This document shows positions 33,816-42,640 of a DNA stretch of 64,000 bases, piece after piece. The stretch covers positions 314,891-378,890 of the forward strand of contig DBHK01000027.1 of NCBI GenBank assembly GCA_002295635.1, written 5' to 3'. The stretch is from UBA830 sp002295635 (GTDB lineage: Bacteria > Pseudomonadota > Alphaproteobacteria > MPNO01 > UBA830). The notes beneath the pieces are model-generated. The model did not search any database. It was not told the origin of the DNA and saw nothing but the letters and a program-made list of their open reading frames with translations. The translations under genes were made by a program, and so were the position numbers. How positions within the stretch are numbered: position 1 is the stretch's first letter; each line of letters opens with the position of its first letter.

Positions 33816-34775
33816 TCAAGTTAACCCGTAGGCGGTAGAATCGGACAACGCTTTATGAAATTCTATAACAGAGATGAACTCCGTTGGGTCCTTACGGTCC
33901 ATTAGTGCATCTGAAGGTGTGTTAAACCAATCGTATAGCCGGGTAATCAGAAACCGCATTGCGGCACCTCGAGCCAGCAGAGGTAGTGCATCGCGTTCTG
34001 ATTTGTGAAGCGGACGCACATCCTCATATCCCGCAATCAGCGCTTTCGCGCGCGGCGCAATTATTTGTCCAGACGAAAAACACCACGCATTTAGGCAGAT
34101 AGCAAGATCGAAAGCTAATGCATCGTTACAAGAAAAGTAGAAGTCAATCACACCCGATATATTGGTGCCATCGAAGAAAACATTATCGGGAAATAGGTCT
34201 GCGTGGATAACTCCGGTCGGGAGTCCGGTCGGCCAGCAGGACTCGATTGCGTTCAATTCCGCTTCTATCCAATTAGCAAGGGCGGGACGTAGCTTATCCG
34301 CCAAAAGGCCTACTGACGAGAAGATAGATCGCCAAGCGGAAAGGCCAAGGTCATTCCCACGCTGCGATGAGTACGTTGCTGCTGTCTCGTGTAATTCAGC
34401 TAGAATGGTGCCTACTTTACGGCAATGATCGGTCGTAATTTGTTGAAGGAAGGCGCCCTCTGCGAAACTCACAATGGCTGCCGGTCGCCCGGAAAGGCGA
34501 TGTATTACCTCCCCGTTTTGGTCAGACAAAGGCGCGGGGCATGGAAAGCCCGAATTAGCCAAATGTCGCATCAAACCAAGGAAAAATGGCAGATCCATTG
34601 GATTTACACGTTTCTCAAAGAGGGTAAGAATGTAGATACCATCGGTCGTCCTTAGTCGGAAGTTCGAATTCTCTATTCCCTGTACAATTCCTTCCAGCGA
34701 TACGGCATCACCAATGTCGAAGCCATTTAGGAACTTTTCTAGATCCTCTCTCGAAACGCTGGTATAGACGGCCAT
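33816..34775 (-). CDS. thrB: Homoserine kinase (ThrB, APH-fold)
   Basis: Phosphorylates homoserine to O-phosphohomoserine, the substrate of ThrC. The 319-residue product is the aminoglycoside-phosphotransferase-like ThrB type: MAVYTSVSREDLEKFL start, GIENSNFRLRTTDG, and the catalytic loop GVIHADLFPDNVFF with ISGVIDFYFSCND. Start ATG at 34775 fits the family; an in-frame TTG lies 9 nt upstream. Sixteen nucleotides after ispH. Confidence 0.95.
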   Translation of the reverse strand: MAVYTSVSREDLEKFLNGFDIGDAVSLEGIVQGIENSNFRLRTTDGIYILTLFEKRVNPMDLPFFLGLMRHLANSGFPCPAPLSDQNGEVIHRLSGRPAAIVSFAEGAFLQQITTDHCRKVGTILAELHETAATYSSQRGNDLGLSAWRSIFSSVGLLADKLRPALANWIEAELNAIESCWPTGLPTGVIHADLFPDNVFFDGTNISGVIDFYFSCNDALAFDLAICLNAWCFSSGQIIAPRAKALIAGYEDVRPLHKSERDALPLLARGAAMRFLITRLYDWFNTPSDALMDRKDPTEFISVIEFHKALSDSTAYGLT

Positions 34776-34791
34776 ACTGATCAATCGCGGC

Positions 34792-35736
34792 TTAAGTTTT
34801 CAGCGCGCCGGGCAGGCTGAAGGTCACCTTTTCGTCTATTACATTCCGTTCTTCGACTGTAACGTCATACTCTCCGCTCAGAAATTCTATTAGTTCTTCT
34901 ACAAGAACTTCTGGCGCGGAGGCACCGGCGGTGATACCGAGTGTTGACACATCGTCAAGCCAACCGTCGTCCAAATCCGCTGCTCGTTCGATGAGAGTAG
35001 ATTTTGGACAGCCAATCGTAAGAGCAACTTCCGCTAACCGATTTGAGTTCGATGAATTCGGCGCGCCGAGGACAAGGAGCGCATCGCATTCGTCGACAAG
35101 TTCTTTAACTGCTGCTTGTCTATTAGTGGTCGCGTAACAGATATCCTCTGTACGTGGAGCCTCGATTTGAGGGAATCGCCGTTGAAGGATGTCTATTATT
35201 TCTACTGTTTCGTCGACGGACAATGTCGTCTGGGTGATGAAAGCGAGATTGTTTGGATCGGGGACGTGTATCGTTTCCGCCTGTTCAGCATTTTCGACCA
35301 GAAACATCTCTCCGTCTCGCAGTTGACCCATAGTACCGACGACCTCCGGGTGCCCGGCATGGCCAATAAGGATCAGAGCTTTACCTCCGTTGTGTTGGCG
35401 GGCCGCATCGACATGCACTTTCGTAACCAGAGGACACGTGGCGTCGAGATAGAGCATGTCACGTTCCTTTGCCTCAGCGAAAACCGACTTTGCGACTCCG
35501 TGTGCCGAAAATACAACTGGTACATGGACGGGCACCTCCTCAAGTTCCTCCACGAAAACAGCGCCCTTCGCTTTTAGGTCGTCGACGACATAGCGATTAT
35601 GAACGATTTCATGCCGGACATAGACCGGTGCACCATACTTCTCTATCGCGAGTTCGACGATCTTAATAGCGCGATCAACCCCGGCACAGAAACCGCGGGG
35701 CCCGGCAAGGATTATTTTAAGCTGTCGTCTGGTCAT
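34792..35736 (-). CDS. ispH: 4-hydroxy-3-methylbut-2-enyl diphosphate reductase
   Basis: Last step of the MEP isoprenoid pathway, a 4Fe-4S enzyme giving IPP and DMAPP. The 314-residue product has the three cluster cysteines in GPRGFCAGVDRAI, YLDATCPLVTKVH and EDICYATTNRQ, plus VVFSAHGV and the substrate-binding SSNSNRL. ATG at 35736 is favoured: GGGAAG lies about 5 nt upstream, while the upstream ATG at 35757 lacks a site. IspE (62.8 kb) is the other MEP enzyme in the window. Confidence 0.96.
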   Translation of the reverse strand: MTRRQLKIILAGPRGFCAGVDRAIKIVELAIEKYGAPVYVRHEIVHNRYVVDDLKAKGAVFVEELEEVPVHVPVVFSAHGVAKSVFAEAKERDMLYLDATCPLVTKVHVDAARQHNGGKALILIGHAGHPEVVGTMGQLRDGEMFLVENAEQAETIHVPDPNNLAFITQTTLSVDETVEIIDILQRRFPQIEAPRTEDICYATTNRQAAVKELVDECDALLVLGAPNSSNSNRLAEVALTIGCPKSTLIERAADLDDGWLDDVSTLGITAGASAPEVLVEELIEFLSGEYDVTVEERNVIDEKVTFSLPGALKT

Positions 35737-36035
35737 CTTTCTTCCCGGACAAGCCATACCATGTCTTGTGAAAATGTGCAGCGTTATCTAGAATCCAATT
35801 TTTTCGTGAGGTTTGGTCCTAAGCCAATATAGAGTGGGATGTCTTATCCTAAAGGGAAAACCAAATGCCGAAACATATTATCGCGAAAAGATCTCCATAC
35901 AGTTTGGCCTTAGAACTAGAAAATTTGACTGGTTCGGCAGTTGCAAAATGACCAAAAACGTTCCCCAGTGCGATGGCACGTGTAATAACCCCTGATTCGT
36001 CGAACGACAGGCCGAATGTTTCTTTCGTGCGCAGT

Positions 36036-36575
36036 ATGAAAGGTATGGTTGTCCGCGGCGTAACAATAGTTTTATGTTTGTTTGCGTCTGCGTGTGCCTT
36101 GTCTGGGAACGATCAGCCCTACGACTGTCCTTCAGTATACATCCTTCAGGACGCTAAGACTCTGACTCGTTTTAGGCCGGGGCTTGGACGGGATATAACA
36201 GATACCCAGTTTCAAGCAGAGTTAATTGATTTCGAGGGGAAATGTGAGTATGCGGACGAGGCCAATCAGTGGAAGGTTAATGTCGAGCTTCTGGTTCGTA
36301 TTTATGTGGAACGCGGGCTGGCAAACCGAGGTTCGACCATCGCGCTCGAATATTTTGTAGTCCTGCCGAATTTTGAGGGTAACGCTGGTGGAAAGCAGGT
36401 GTTCTTGGTTGAGGGTGAGTTTGAGAAGGGCAGGAAACGACTAATCTATAAGGATGAGGTCAAACTAAAGATACCTCTTAAGGACCCCGATGAAGGTAAG
36501 CGAGCCCAAATCGTACTTGGCTTTCAATTAACACCCGACGAGCTGAACTACAATCGTATGGGGCAGCGCCAGTAA
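36036..36575 (+). CDS. Predicted lipoprotein
   Basis: A protein of about 179 residues with an N-terminal hydrophobic segment and a lipobox-like FASAC (Cys about 20 residues from the ATG at 36036), so probably a lipoprotein. After it come YDCPSVYILQDAKTL, a beta-rich region and many charged residues (FEKGRKRLIYKDEVKLKIP). No known family is recognised. The ATG at 36045 is an alternative. It is followed by the gcv leader with its own promoter candidate. Confidence 0.6.
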   Translation: MKGMVVRGVTIVLCLFASACALSGNDQPYDCPSVYILQDAKTLTRFRPGLGRDITDTQFQAELIDFEGKCEYADEANQWKVNVELLVRIYVERGLANRGSTIALEYFVVLPNFEGNAGGKQVFLVEGEFEKGRKRLIYKDEVKLKIPLKDPDEGKRAQIVLGFQLTPDELNYNRMGQRQ

Positions 36576-36670
36576 TTTAGTCCTATCCCATTTTATTTTA
36601 ATAATCCTGCATTTGATGTTTGTTAGACGATTCGCTGCGGTGGTTGCGCCGCCTATGACACTCGTTAAGA

Positions 36671-36676
36671 TATAAT
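36671..36676 (+). promoter_or_regulatory. -10 box of the gcv operon
   Basis: Perfect TATAAT at 36671-36676; a start near 36683 would begin the transcript 15 nt before the first aptamer. No good -35 at 17 nt. It explains an operon start here after the lipoprotein. Confidence 0.5.
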
Positions 36677-36696
36677 AATTATTGGCAGATGACCCC

Positions 36697-36889
36697 TGCG
36701 GGAGAGACGACAGCTATTCCAGTTCGTCGCCGAAGGAGCAACCGCCCCGGAAACTCTCAGGCAACCGGACCGTAGGGGGATGTCACTCTGGAAAGCAGAC
36801 GGTCTATGCCGTCTCACCGAAGGCGAAAGCCCGTCTAAATCAACGGGTGAATCTCTCAGGTAACCCGACAGAGGGGGCACGCTGGTTGC
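36697..36889 (+). ncRNA. Tandem glycine riboswitch upstream of gcvT
   Basis: Two consecutive glycine aptamers. First: CGGGAGAGAC, GCCGAAGGAGCAA (36729-36741), GGAAACTCTCAGGCAA (36749-36764), ACTCTGGAAAGC (36785-36796). Second: CACCGAAGGCGAAAGC (36815-36830), then GGGTGAATCTCTCAGGTAA (36845-36862 or so) and GAGGGGG. These are the conserved glycine-riboswitch segments in their usual order. About 50 nt of expression platform follow, with a GGTTGC/GCAACC stem (36884-36889 / 36906-36911) and the gcvT Shine-Dalgarno. Glycine binding is expected to turn on gcv expression. Confidence 0.9.
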
Positions 36890-36939
36890 GGACAGTTAGA
36901 GCCGTGCAACCGCCAAACCGTTGTGGGGAGGTTCGTGCT

Positions 36940-38055
36940 ATCGCTGATACAGGTCCAAAAGAACTTAAAAAGACGCCATTATTTGACCTACATGTTGAAC
37001 AGGGCGGGAAAATGGTGCCATTTTCTGGGTACCAAATGCCTGTCCATTATCCCACCGGTATTCTTTGTGAACACAAGCATACCCGTTCCGCTACCTCAGT
37101 CTTTGATGTGTCACACATGGGGCAAATTGCCCTCCGTGGTGATAATCCCGCTAAAGCGCTGGAGAATCTAGTGCCGGGTGATATTTCTGGTCTAGCGAAA
37201 GGCAGGATGCGTTATACTCAGTTCACAGATGATACTGGTGGCATTCTAGACGATTTAATCGTGACGAATGTTGGTGACTATCTTTTCTTGGTGGTAAATG
37301 CCACTCGAAAAGACGCAGACGTGGCGCACCTTAAAACCTGTCTACCAGGCGGAACCGAAGTAGAAGTGCTTAATGACCGCGCTTTGATTGCGCTTCAGGG
37401 GCCGGCGGCTGCGATTGTATTGTCCAAACACGCACCAGGCTCGGAAAATATGCCATTCATGACAGCATTGCCTTTCGAAATTGACGGCAGTCCTGTTGCG
37501 GTGACCCGGTCCGGTTATACCGGCGAGGACGGGTACGAGATATCCATACCTTCGGAAGACGCGGTTCGCATCACCGAACTTATACTTTCTGAGGACGGGG
37601 TCCAACCGGCCGGCTTGGGTGCTCGGGATTCGCTTAGGCTCGAGGCCGGGCTCTGCCTATATGGTCATGATATTGACGAAACTATAACGCCCGTAGAAGC
37701 AGAGCTGACATGGTCGATTGCAAAACGGCGCCGTTTAGAGGGAGGTTTTCCTGGGGCGGAGGTTATCCAACGACAGATTGCCCGTGGCGCCGAGCGGAAA
37801 CGCGTTGGTATTTTGCCGGATGGCAGAGCGCCGGCGCGCGAAGGAACCGACATTATAGGTGCCGATGGAGAGGTCGTCGGCATGGTAACATCGGGAGGAT
37901 TCGGCCCGTCCTTCGGCGGTCCTATTGCTATGGGATATGTGAAATCTCTTCATGCCGCGAAGGATACTAGGGTCAACTTGATGATCCGGGACAAGCCGCG
38001 CCCGGGTTGTATAGTCGGCACCACCTTTGTTCCTAATAGATATTTTAGAAGCTAG
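36940..38055 (+). CDS. gcvT: Aminomethyltransferase, glycine cleavage T protein
   Basis: Transfers the methylene group to tetrahydrofolate and releases ammonia from the H-protein-bound aminomethyl. The 371-residue product has KKTPLFDLHVEQGGKMVPF and GYQMPVHYPTG, then FDVSHMGQI, SGYTGEDGYEI and GLGARDSLRLEAGLCLYG. Start problem: no ATG/GTG/TTG lies near the expected N-terminus. ATC at 36940 has GGGGAGG (36925-36931) 8 nt upstream and gives a family-length protein; the nearest normal start, GTG at 36904, falls inside the riboswitch platform hairpin and has no good ribosome site. ATC use is inferred; a sequence error is possible. Confidence 0.93.
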   Translation: MADTGPKELKKTPLFDLHVEQGGKMVPFSGYQMPVHYPTGILCEHKHTRSATSVFDVSHMGQIALRGDNPAKALENLVPGDISGLAKGRMRYTQFTDDTGGILDDLIVTNVGDYLFLVVNATRKDADVAHLKTCLPGGTEVEVLNDRALIALQGPAAAIVLSKHAPGSENMPFMTALPFEIDGSPVAVTRSGYTGEDGYEISIPSEDAVRITELILSEDGVQPAGLGARDSLRLEAGLCLYGHDIDETITPVEAELTWSIAKRRRLEGGFPGAEVIQRQIARGAERKRVGILPDGRAPAREGTDIIGADGEVVGMVTSGGFGPSFGGPIAMGYVKSLHAAKDTRVNLMIRDKPRPGCIVGTTFVPNRYFRS

Positions 38056-38066
38056 GAGTAGGCCAA

Positions 38067-38444
38067 ATGCGTGATCTCAAATATTCGAAAGAGCATGAAT
38101 GGGTATGCCTTGAAGGTGATATTGCCACTCTCGGTATCAGTCAGTTTGCACAGGAACAACTTGGCGATGTTGTTTTCGTCGAACTGCCAGATATTGGCAA
38201 GGTAATCGAGCAAAACGGGGAAGCAGCTATAGTTGAGTCGGTAAAGGCGGCAAGCGAAGTCTACGCGCCTATTTCTGGTACGGTGGTCGAAGTTAATATG
38301 GACCTTGAAGATGATCCAGAGCTAGTCAACCGTTCGCCGACAGGCGATGGCTGGTTCGTGAAGCTCCGTATCAGCGATCCTTCTCAGATGGAAGACATGA
38401 TGGACGAGCTCGCCTATAACGATTTCGTAGCGAGTCAGGGCTGA
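38067..38444 (+). CDS. gcvH: Glycine cleavage system H protein
   Basis: Lipoyl carrier that shuttles the aminomethyl group between P and T proteins. The 125-residue product starts MRDLKYSKEHEWV and carries the lipoylation lysine K60 in ESVKAASEVYAP. TAGGAG precedes the ATG. The TGA and the ATG of gcvPA overlap (TGATG). Confidence 0.97.
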   Translation: MRDLKYSKEHEWVCLEGDIATLGISQFAQEQLGDVVFVELPDIGKVIEQNGEAAIVESVKAASEVYAPISGTVVEVNMDLEDDPELVNRSPTGDGWFVKLRISDPSQMEDMMDELAYNDFVASQG

Positions 38445-39781
38445 TGCGTTATCTACCACTAACCGACGCAGATCGACACCATATGTTGGGTGTTATCGGG
38501 GTATCCTCCATTGACAACCTATTCCGTGATGTACCAGAAAGCGTGCATCTAAAAGAGACGGTTGACCTCCCCGATCATCAAGGCGAGTTGGAGGTGGAGC
38601 GCGCGATTGGAGAGATGGCGGCAGAAAATGTGTCCGCAGGCAGCGTTCCATTTTTTCTCGGTGCTGGCGCCTACCGGCACCATGTGCCTGCGGCGGTGGA
38701 CCATATAATTCAGCGCGGAGAATTCTTGACTTCCTATACGCCTTATCAACCAGAGGTATCTCAGGGAACGCTTCAATATCTTTTCGAATTCCAAACCCAG
38801 GTCGCACTGATCACCAGTATGGATGTCGCCAATGCGTCTATGTATGACGGCGCTACGGCCTGCGCCGAAGCGGCGCTGATGGCTCGGCGGGTTACCAAAC
38901 GTGGCGACGTTATTCTGTCTGGCGGCTTGCATCCTCATTACATGGAGACGACTGAGACGCTGCTAAAATACCTAGATTCGGAAATCGACGTTCTGCCACC
39001 GGATATCAATGGGGACGAGGATGTAATGTCCCATATTGGAGATAATACTGCTTGCGTTATTGTCCAGTATCCAGATTTATTCGGCCGGATACGGGATCTG
39101 CAACCGATTGCCGATGCTTGCCACTCCGCTGGCGCGCTTTTGGTCGTTGCGGTGACCGAGATAGTCTCTCTTGGGGCCATTAAGCCGCCCGGTCAGATGG
39201 GCGCTGATATAGTTGCTGCGGAAGGCAGGTCTATTGGTAATCCGCTCAATTTCGGCGGACCCTATGTTGGATTATTTGCAACCAAAGACAAATATTTACG
39301 TCAAATGCCCGGCCGATTGGCTGGAGAAACGGTGGATATTGACGGAAAACGCGGCTGGGTATTGACCCTGTCGACACGGGAACAGCACATTCGCCGCGAA
39401 AAGGCCACTAGCAATATATGTACGAATTCTGGACTCTGTGCGCTTGCCTTTACCAGCCATATGTCGCTGTTAGGTGAGGATGGATTTGGCAGATTGGCGA
39501 TGCTCAACCACGGTAAGGCAGTTCAACTCGCTGACCGGATATCTGATGCGGGGATAAATGTATTGAACGATACTTTCTTCAACGAATTCACGGTTCAACT
39601 GGAGGTGCCGGCTTTGCCGGTGGTTAATGAGCTAGCTCAAAAAGGGGTGCTTGCAGGGGTACCACTGTCGCGCCTTTTGCCTCATCGGCCAGAAGTCGAG
39701 AACCTTCTGTTAATTGCGGTTACAGAGACCGTTACGGACGGGGATATGGAACGCTTGGTAGCGGTGCTGAGGAGGGCTTAA
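38444..39781 (+). CDS. gcvPA: Glycine dehydrogenase (decarboxylating) subunit 1
   Basis: Non-PLP-binding half of the split P protein that decarboxylates glycine with H protein. The 445-residue product starts MRYLPLTDADRHHML, with FFLGAGAYRHHVPAAVDHI, TPYQPEVSQGTLQYLFEFQTQV and NFGGPYVGLFA, matching the N-terminal half of one-piece GcvP. Translationally coupled to gcvH by TGATG. No lipoamide dehydrogenase (L protein) gene is in the operon. Confidence 0.97.
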   Translation: MRYLPLTDADRHHMLGVIGVSSIDNLFRDVPESVHLKETVDLPDHQGELEVERAIGEMAAENVSAGSVPFFLGAGAYRHHVPAAVDHIIQRGEFLTSYTPYQPEVSQGTLQYLFEFQTQVALITSMDVANASMYDGATACAEAALMARRVTKRGDVILSGGLHPHYMETTETLLKYLDSEIDVLPPDINGDEDVMSHIGDNTACVIVQYPDLFGRIRDLQPIADACHSAGALLVVAVTEIVSLGAIKPPGQMGADIVAAEGRSIGNPLNFGGPYVGLFATKDKYLRQMPGRLAGETVDIDGKRGWVLTLSTREQHIRREKATSNICTNSGLCALAFTSHMSLLGEDGFGRLAMLNHGKAVQLADRISDAGINVLNDTFFNEFTVQLEVPALPVVNELAQKGVLAGVPLSRLLPHRPEVENLLLIAVTETVTDGDMERLVAVLRRA

Positions 39782-39789
39782 AGATCATT

Positions 39790-41307
39790 ATGCCCATTGA
39801 CGATACATTCACCGGTAACAAAGGGCTTCGGATCGAAGAGCCTCTGATCTTTGAACAGGATGCGCGCGGGCGATGTGGGGTTGATCTGCCGGAACCGCCC
39901 GGGGTCCCAAACCGACTTGGCGGACTTAAACGACAGGATGCGATAGGCCTACCTGGGTTATCCGAGCCGCAGGTGGTGCGGCATTACACGCGGTTGAGCC
40001 AGAAAAACTACGCGATCGACTCGGGCTTCTATCCTTTGGGATCTTGTACAATGAAACACAATCCTCGCCTGAACGAGAAAGTGGCTCGATTGTCAGGACT
40101 AACAGACTTACATCCCCTGCAACCGGAGTCCACCGTGCAGGGAGCACTCCGTTTGATTGACACGTTGGCATACTGGATCAAGACATTGACCGGGATGCCG
40201 GCCGTCGCAATGTCACCAGCAGCCGGTGCACATGGAGAGCTATGCGGCCTTATGGCCGCTCGTGCTGCGCTCGAGGCTCGTGGTGATCCCCGAAAGCGGG
40301 TTTTGGTACCTGGCTCTGCCCACGGCACTAACCCAGCGACCGCAGCGATCTGTGGCTATGCAGTTGAAGCTATCCCTCTCAACGATCGGGGAAGAGTCGA
40401 CCTAAACGCTCTAAAAGCGGCGCTGGACGACGAAGTGGCTGCTTTTATGCTCACCAATCCAAACACCTGCGGCCTCTTCGAGGAGGAAATACTCGAACAG
40501 TCGCAGGCGGTTCATGATGCGGGCGCTTTTTTCTATTGCGACGGTGCCAATTTCAATGCCATCGTTGGACGCGTACGGCCGGGTGATCTCGGTATCGATT
40601 GCATGCACTTGAACCTGCATAAAACGTTCTCAACGCCTCACGGTGGCGGCGGACCGGGTAGCGGACCGGTAGTACTCTCAGATTCGCTCGCCACTTACGC
40701 GCCACTCCCTTGGGTGGTACACGGCGAGGGCGGGTTTCAAATAGTTGAGAACAGCCTAGAAAGTGGAGATAGGCGGCCCTTTGGGAGAATGAAGGCATTC
40801 CACGGACAAATGGGCATGTTTGTCCGAGCACTTGCCTACATGATGAGCCACGGAGCGGATGGCCTCCGCCAAGTGTCATCGGATGCAGTCCTGAATGCTA
40901 ATTATCTTCTGGCGCGGCTACGTGAAGAACTTACCCTTACCTACGAAGGCCCTTGTATGCACGAGGTCCTCTTCGATGATAGTTTCCTGAAGGAAACTGG
41001 CATAACGACGTTGGATTTCTCCAAGGCTATGATTGATGAAGGATTTCATCCTATGACCATGTATTTCCCGTTAGTTGTAAATGGCGCCCTTCTGATGGAA
41101 CCCACTGAGACGGAGAGTAGGGAGACTCTGGATCAGTTTGTTGACGCGATCTTGGATTTGGCGCGGCGCGCGAAATCGGGCGATGTCGAGCAGTTCCACG
41201 ATTCACCTAGAAATACGCCAAGGCGGCGGCTAGACGAAACCGCCGCGGCGCGCCATCCTATACTTCGGTGGCGCCCCGAGCCGGTGAGCAACAGGTCAAC
41301 TGAATAA
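39790..41307 (+). CDS. gcvPB: Glycine dehydrogenase (decarboxylating) subunit 2
   Basis: PLP-binding half of the split P protein. The 505-residue product has the PLP lysine K278 in HLNLHKTFSTPHGGGGPGSG, with YPLGSCTMKHNP and SAHGTNPATAA earlier. The C-terminal 25 residues beyond RRAKSGDVEQFHDSPRN are Pro/Arg-rich and read like the usual variable tail. Ends the operon, converging with the atp operon. Confidence 0.97.
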   Translation: MPIDDTFTGNKGLRIEEPLIFEQDARGRCGVDLPEPPGVPNRLGGLKRQDAIGLPGLSEPQVVRHYTRLSQKNYAIDSGFYPLGSCTMKHNPRLNEKVARLSGLTDLHPLQPESTVQGALRLIDTLAYWIKTLTGMPAVAMSPAAGAHGELCGLMAARAALEARGDPRKRVLVPGSAHGTNPATAAICGYAVEAIPLNDRGRVDLNALKAALDDEVAAFMLTNPNTCGLFEEEILEQSQAVHDAGAFFYCDGANFNAIVGRVRPGDLGIDCMHLNLHKTFSTPHGGGGPGSGPVVLSDSLATYAPLPWVVHGEGGFQIVENSLESGDRRPFGRMKAFHGQMGMFVRALAYMMSHGADGLRQVSSDAVLNANYLLARLREELTLTYEGPCMHEVLFDDSFLKETGITTLDFSKAMIDEGFHPMTMYFPLVVNGALLMEPTETESRETLDQFVDAILDLARRAKSGDVEQFHDSPRNTPRRRLDETAAARHPILRWRPEPVSNRSTE

Positions 41308-41354
41308 AAGCGGGGAGTACTCCGATTTCTCGCGAAATTTATAACCGCGCTCTG

Positions 41355-41837
41355 CTAATGTAGTTTCTGTGACAAATCCTTTATGGCGTCATTCACCAAG
41401 GCATCGGCGCGCGGGTCATCAAGCTTACCGGCGATCAGGTTGCGGGTTGCATTAACCGCAATCTCCACAGACATGGCACGAACCTCGCGAATGGCATCCG
41501 CTTCCGCCTGAGCTATTTTCTCCATTGCCAATTCTTGGCGGCGTTTCAGCGTCTCTTCGAGATTCCCAGTTCCTTCGCGGACAATCTGCTCGGCTTCATC
41601 GTTTGCTCTTTCCACCATAGCCTCGGTTTCTTTCACGGCGTCGCGCTGCTTTCTCTGGTATTCTGCGAGAAGCTGTTGCGCCTCTTCACGGAGAGTTGCA
41701 GCCTCGTTGAGGCTTTCTCTTACCTCATGCACCCTCGAGTCCAGCAAATCTAAGATGGGTTTACGTACGTATTTCAGCACTAATAATAAGAGTATCAGGA
41801 AGCCTATCGCGACCCAGAAAGTCGGATCTTGTAGCAT
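41355..41837 (-). CDS. atpF: FO ATP synthase subunit b
   Basis: Peripheral stalk subunit, one N-terminal membrane helix (FWVAIGFLILLLLVLKYV) then a long charged helix. The 160-residue length is normal. The ATG overlaps the stop of b' by 1 nt. Together with b' it makes the b-b' heterodimer of alphaproteobacteria. Confidence 0.95.
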   Translation of the reverse strand: MLQDPTFWVAIGFLILLLLVLKYVRKPILDLLDSRVHEVRESLNEAATLREEAQQLLAEYQRKQRDAVKETEAMVERANDEAEQIVREGTGNLEETLKRRQELAMEKIAQAEADAIREVRAMSVEIAVNATRNLIAGKLDDPRADALVNDAIKDLSQKLH

Positions 41838-42331
41838 TAGCTTTTGCCCTGTATCACGTTAATAACCGCAACCTCAGCATCTTCTACAGAGACTTCCGTA
41901 CCTATTAGACGAGAGCTTGCGGCCTGAGCTACTTCGACTGCAACCGATTGGATATTTTCGATTGCATCAGCACGGGCACTCTCTATCCGCTTTTCGGCCT
42001 CCGAAACTTCTGCTTTAATCTTTGTGGTCAAGGCATCCTGTCGGGCGACGGATTCTGCGGCGATTTTTTCGTTAGCGGTCCGGATCAAATCCTGCGCCGC
42101 CGAGCGTGCTTCGGCAAGAAGTTTTTCGTATGCAGCCACCGCGGCATTTGCCTCTTTTCGGAGGTCTTCTGCTTTACGTACATCCTCGTCGATCCGCTCC
42201 TGACGCTCGAGCAGAATGGAAGAAATTCTTGGCAAAGCAGTTTTCCAAAGAACCAAATAGAGAAATCCGAACGTGATGACCAGCCAGAAGACCTGGCTTA
42301 AATACGTGTGGATCTGTTCAAGTTGAGGCAT
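41837..42331 (-). CDS. atpF2: FO ATP synthase subunit b'
   Basis: Second stalk subunit (164 residues). Begins MPQLEQIHTYLSQVFWLVITFGFLYLVLW, seen here as the single membrane helix SQVFWLVITFGFLYLVLW, followed by the long coiled-coil helix (VRKAEDLRKEANAAVAAYEKLL). Placed between atpE and atpF as usual. Confidence 0.94.
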   Translation of the reverse strand: MPQLEQIHTYLSQVFWLVITFGFLYLVLWKTALPRISSILLERQERIDEDVRKAEDLRKEANAAVAAYEKLLAEARSAAQDLIRTANEKIAAESVARQDALTTKIKAEVSEAEKRIESARADAIENIQSVAVEVAQAASSRLIGTEVSVEDAEVAVINVIQGKS

Positions 42332-42356
42332 CAGTTATCCATACTAGCCCGGGAAA

Positions 42357-42581
42357 TCAGCCGAACAGGATGATCAGGGCGATAACAAGCGCAAACAGCG
42401 CGATAGCTTCCACGAGAGCGAAACCTAGCATCGTCATCGTGAAGACTTCGCCACGCGCGGCCGGATTTCGGCCAACCGCTGTAATGAAGGCGGAGAATAC
42501 GTTACCTATACCAATACCCGCCCCAATAACACCGATAACGGCGAGGCCGGCACCGATAAGCTTGGCTGCTGCTTCTTCCAT
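42357..42581 (-). CDS. atpE: FO ATP synthase subunit c
   Basis: Ring-forming proteolipid, 74 residues, two helices with the polar loop VGRNPAARGEV and the proton-carrying glutamate E58 in ALVEAIALFALV. GIGIGNVF is the glycine-rich first helix. No sodium-binding Gln/Thr set is evident, so proton coupling is expected. Confidence 0.97.
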   Translation of the reverse strand: MEEAAAKLIGAGLAVIGVIGAGIGIGNVFSAFITAVGRNPAARGEVFTMTMLGFALVEAIALFALVIALIILFG

Positions 42582-42640
42582 TTGTCAGTTCCTTTCTTGA
42601 CTAATTTTCTTACGTGACGTGCGGAGAACCTCTCCGACGC

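Noticed and set aside
41308..41354. GGAGTACTCC palindrome between gcvPB and atpF as a terminator
   Set aside because: Short self-palindrome with no loop and no T-run.
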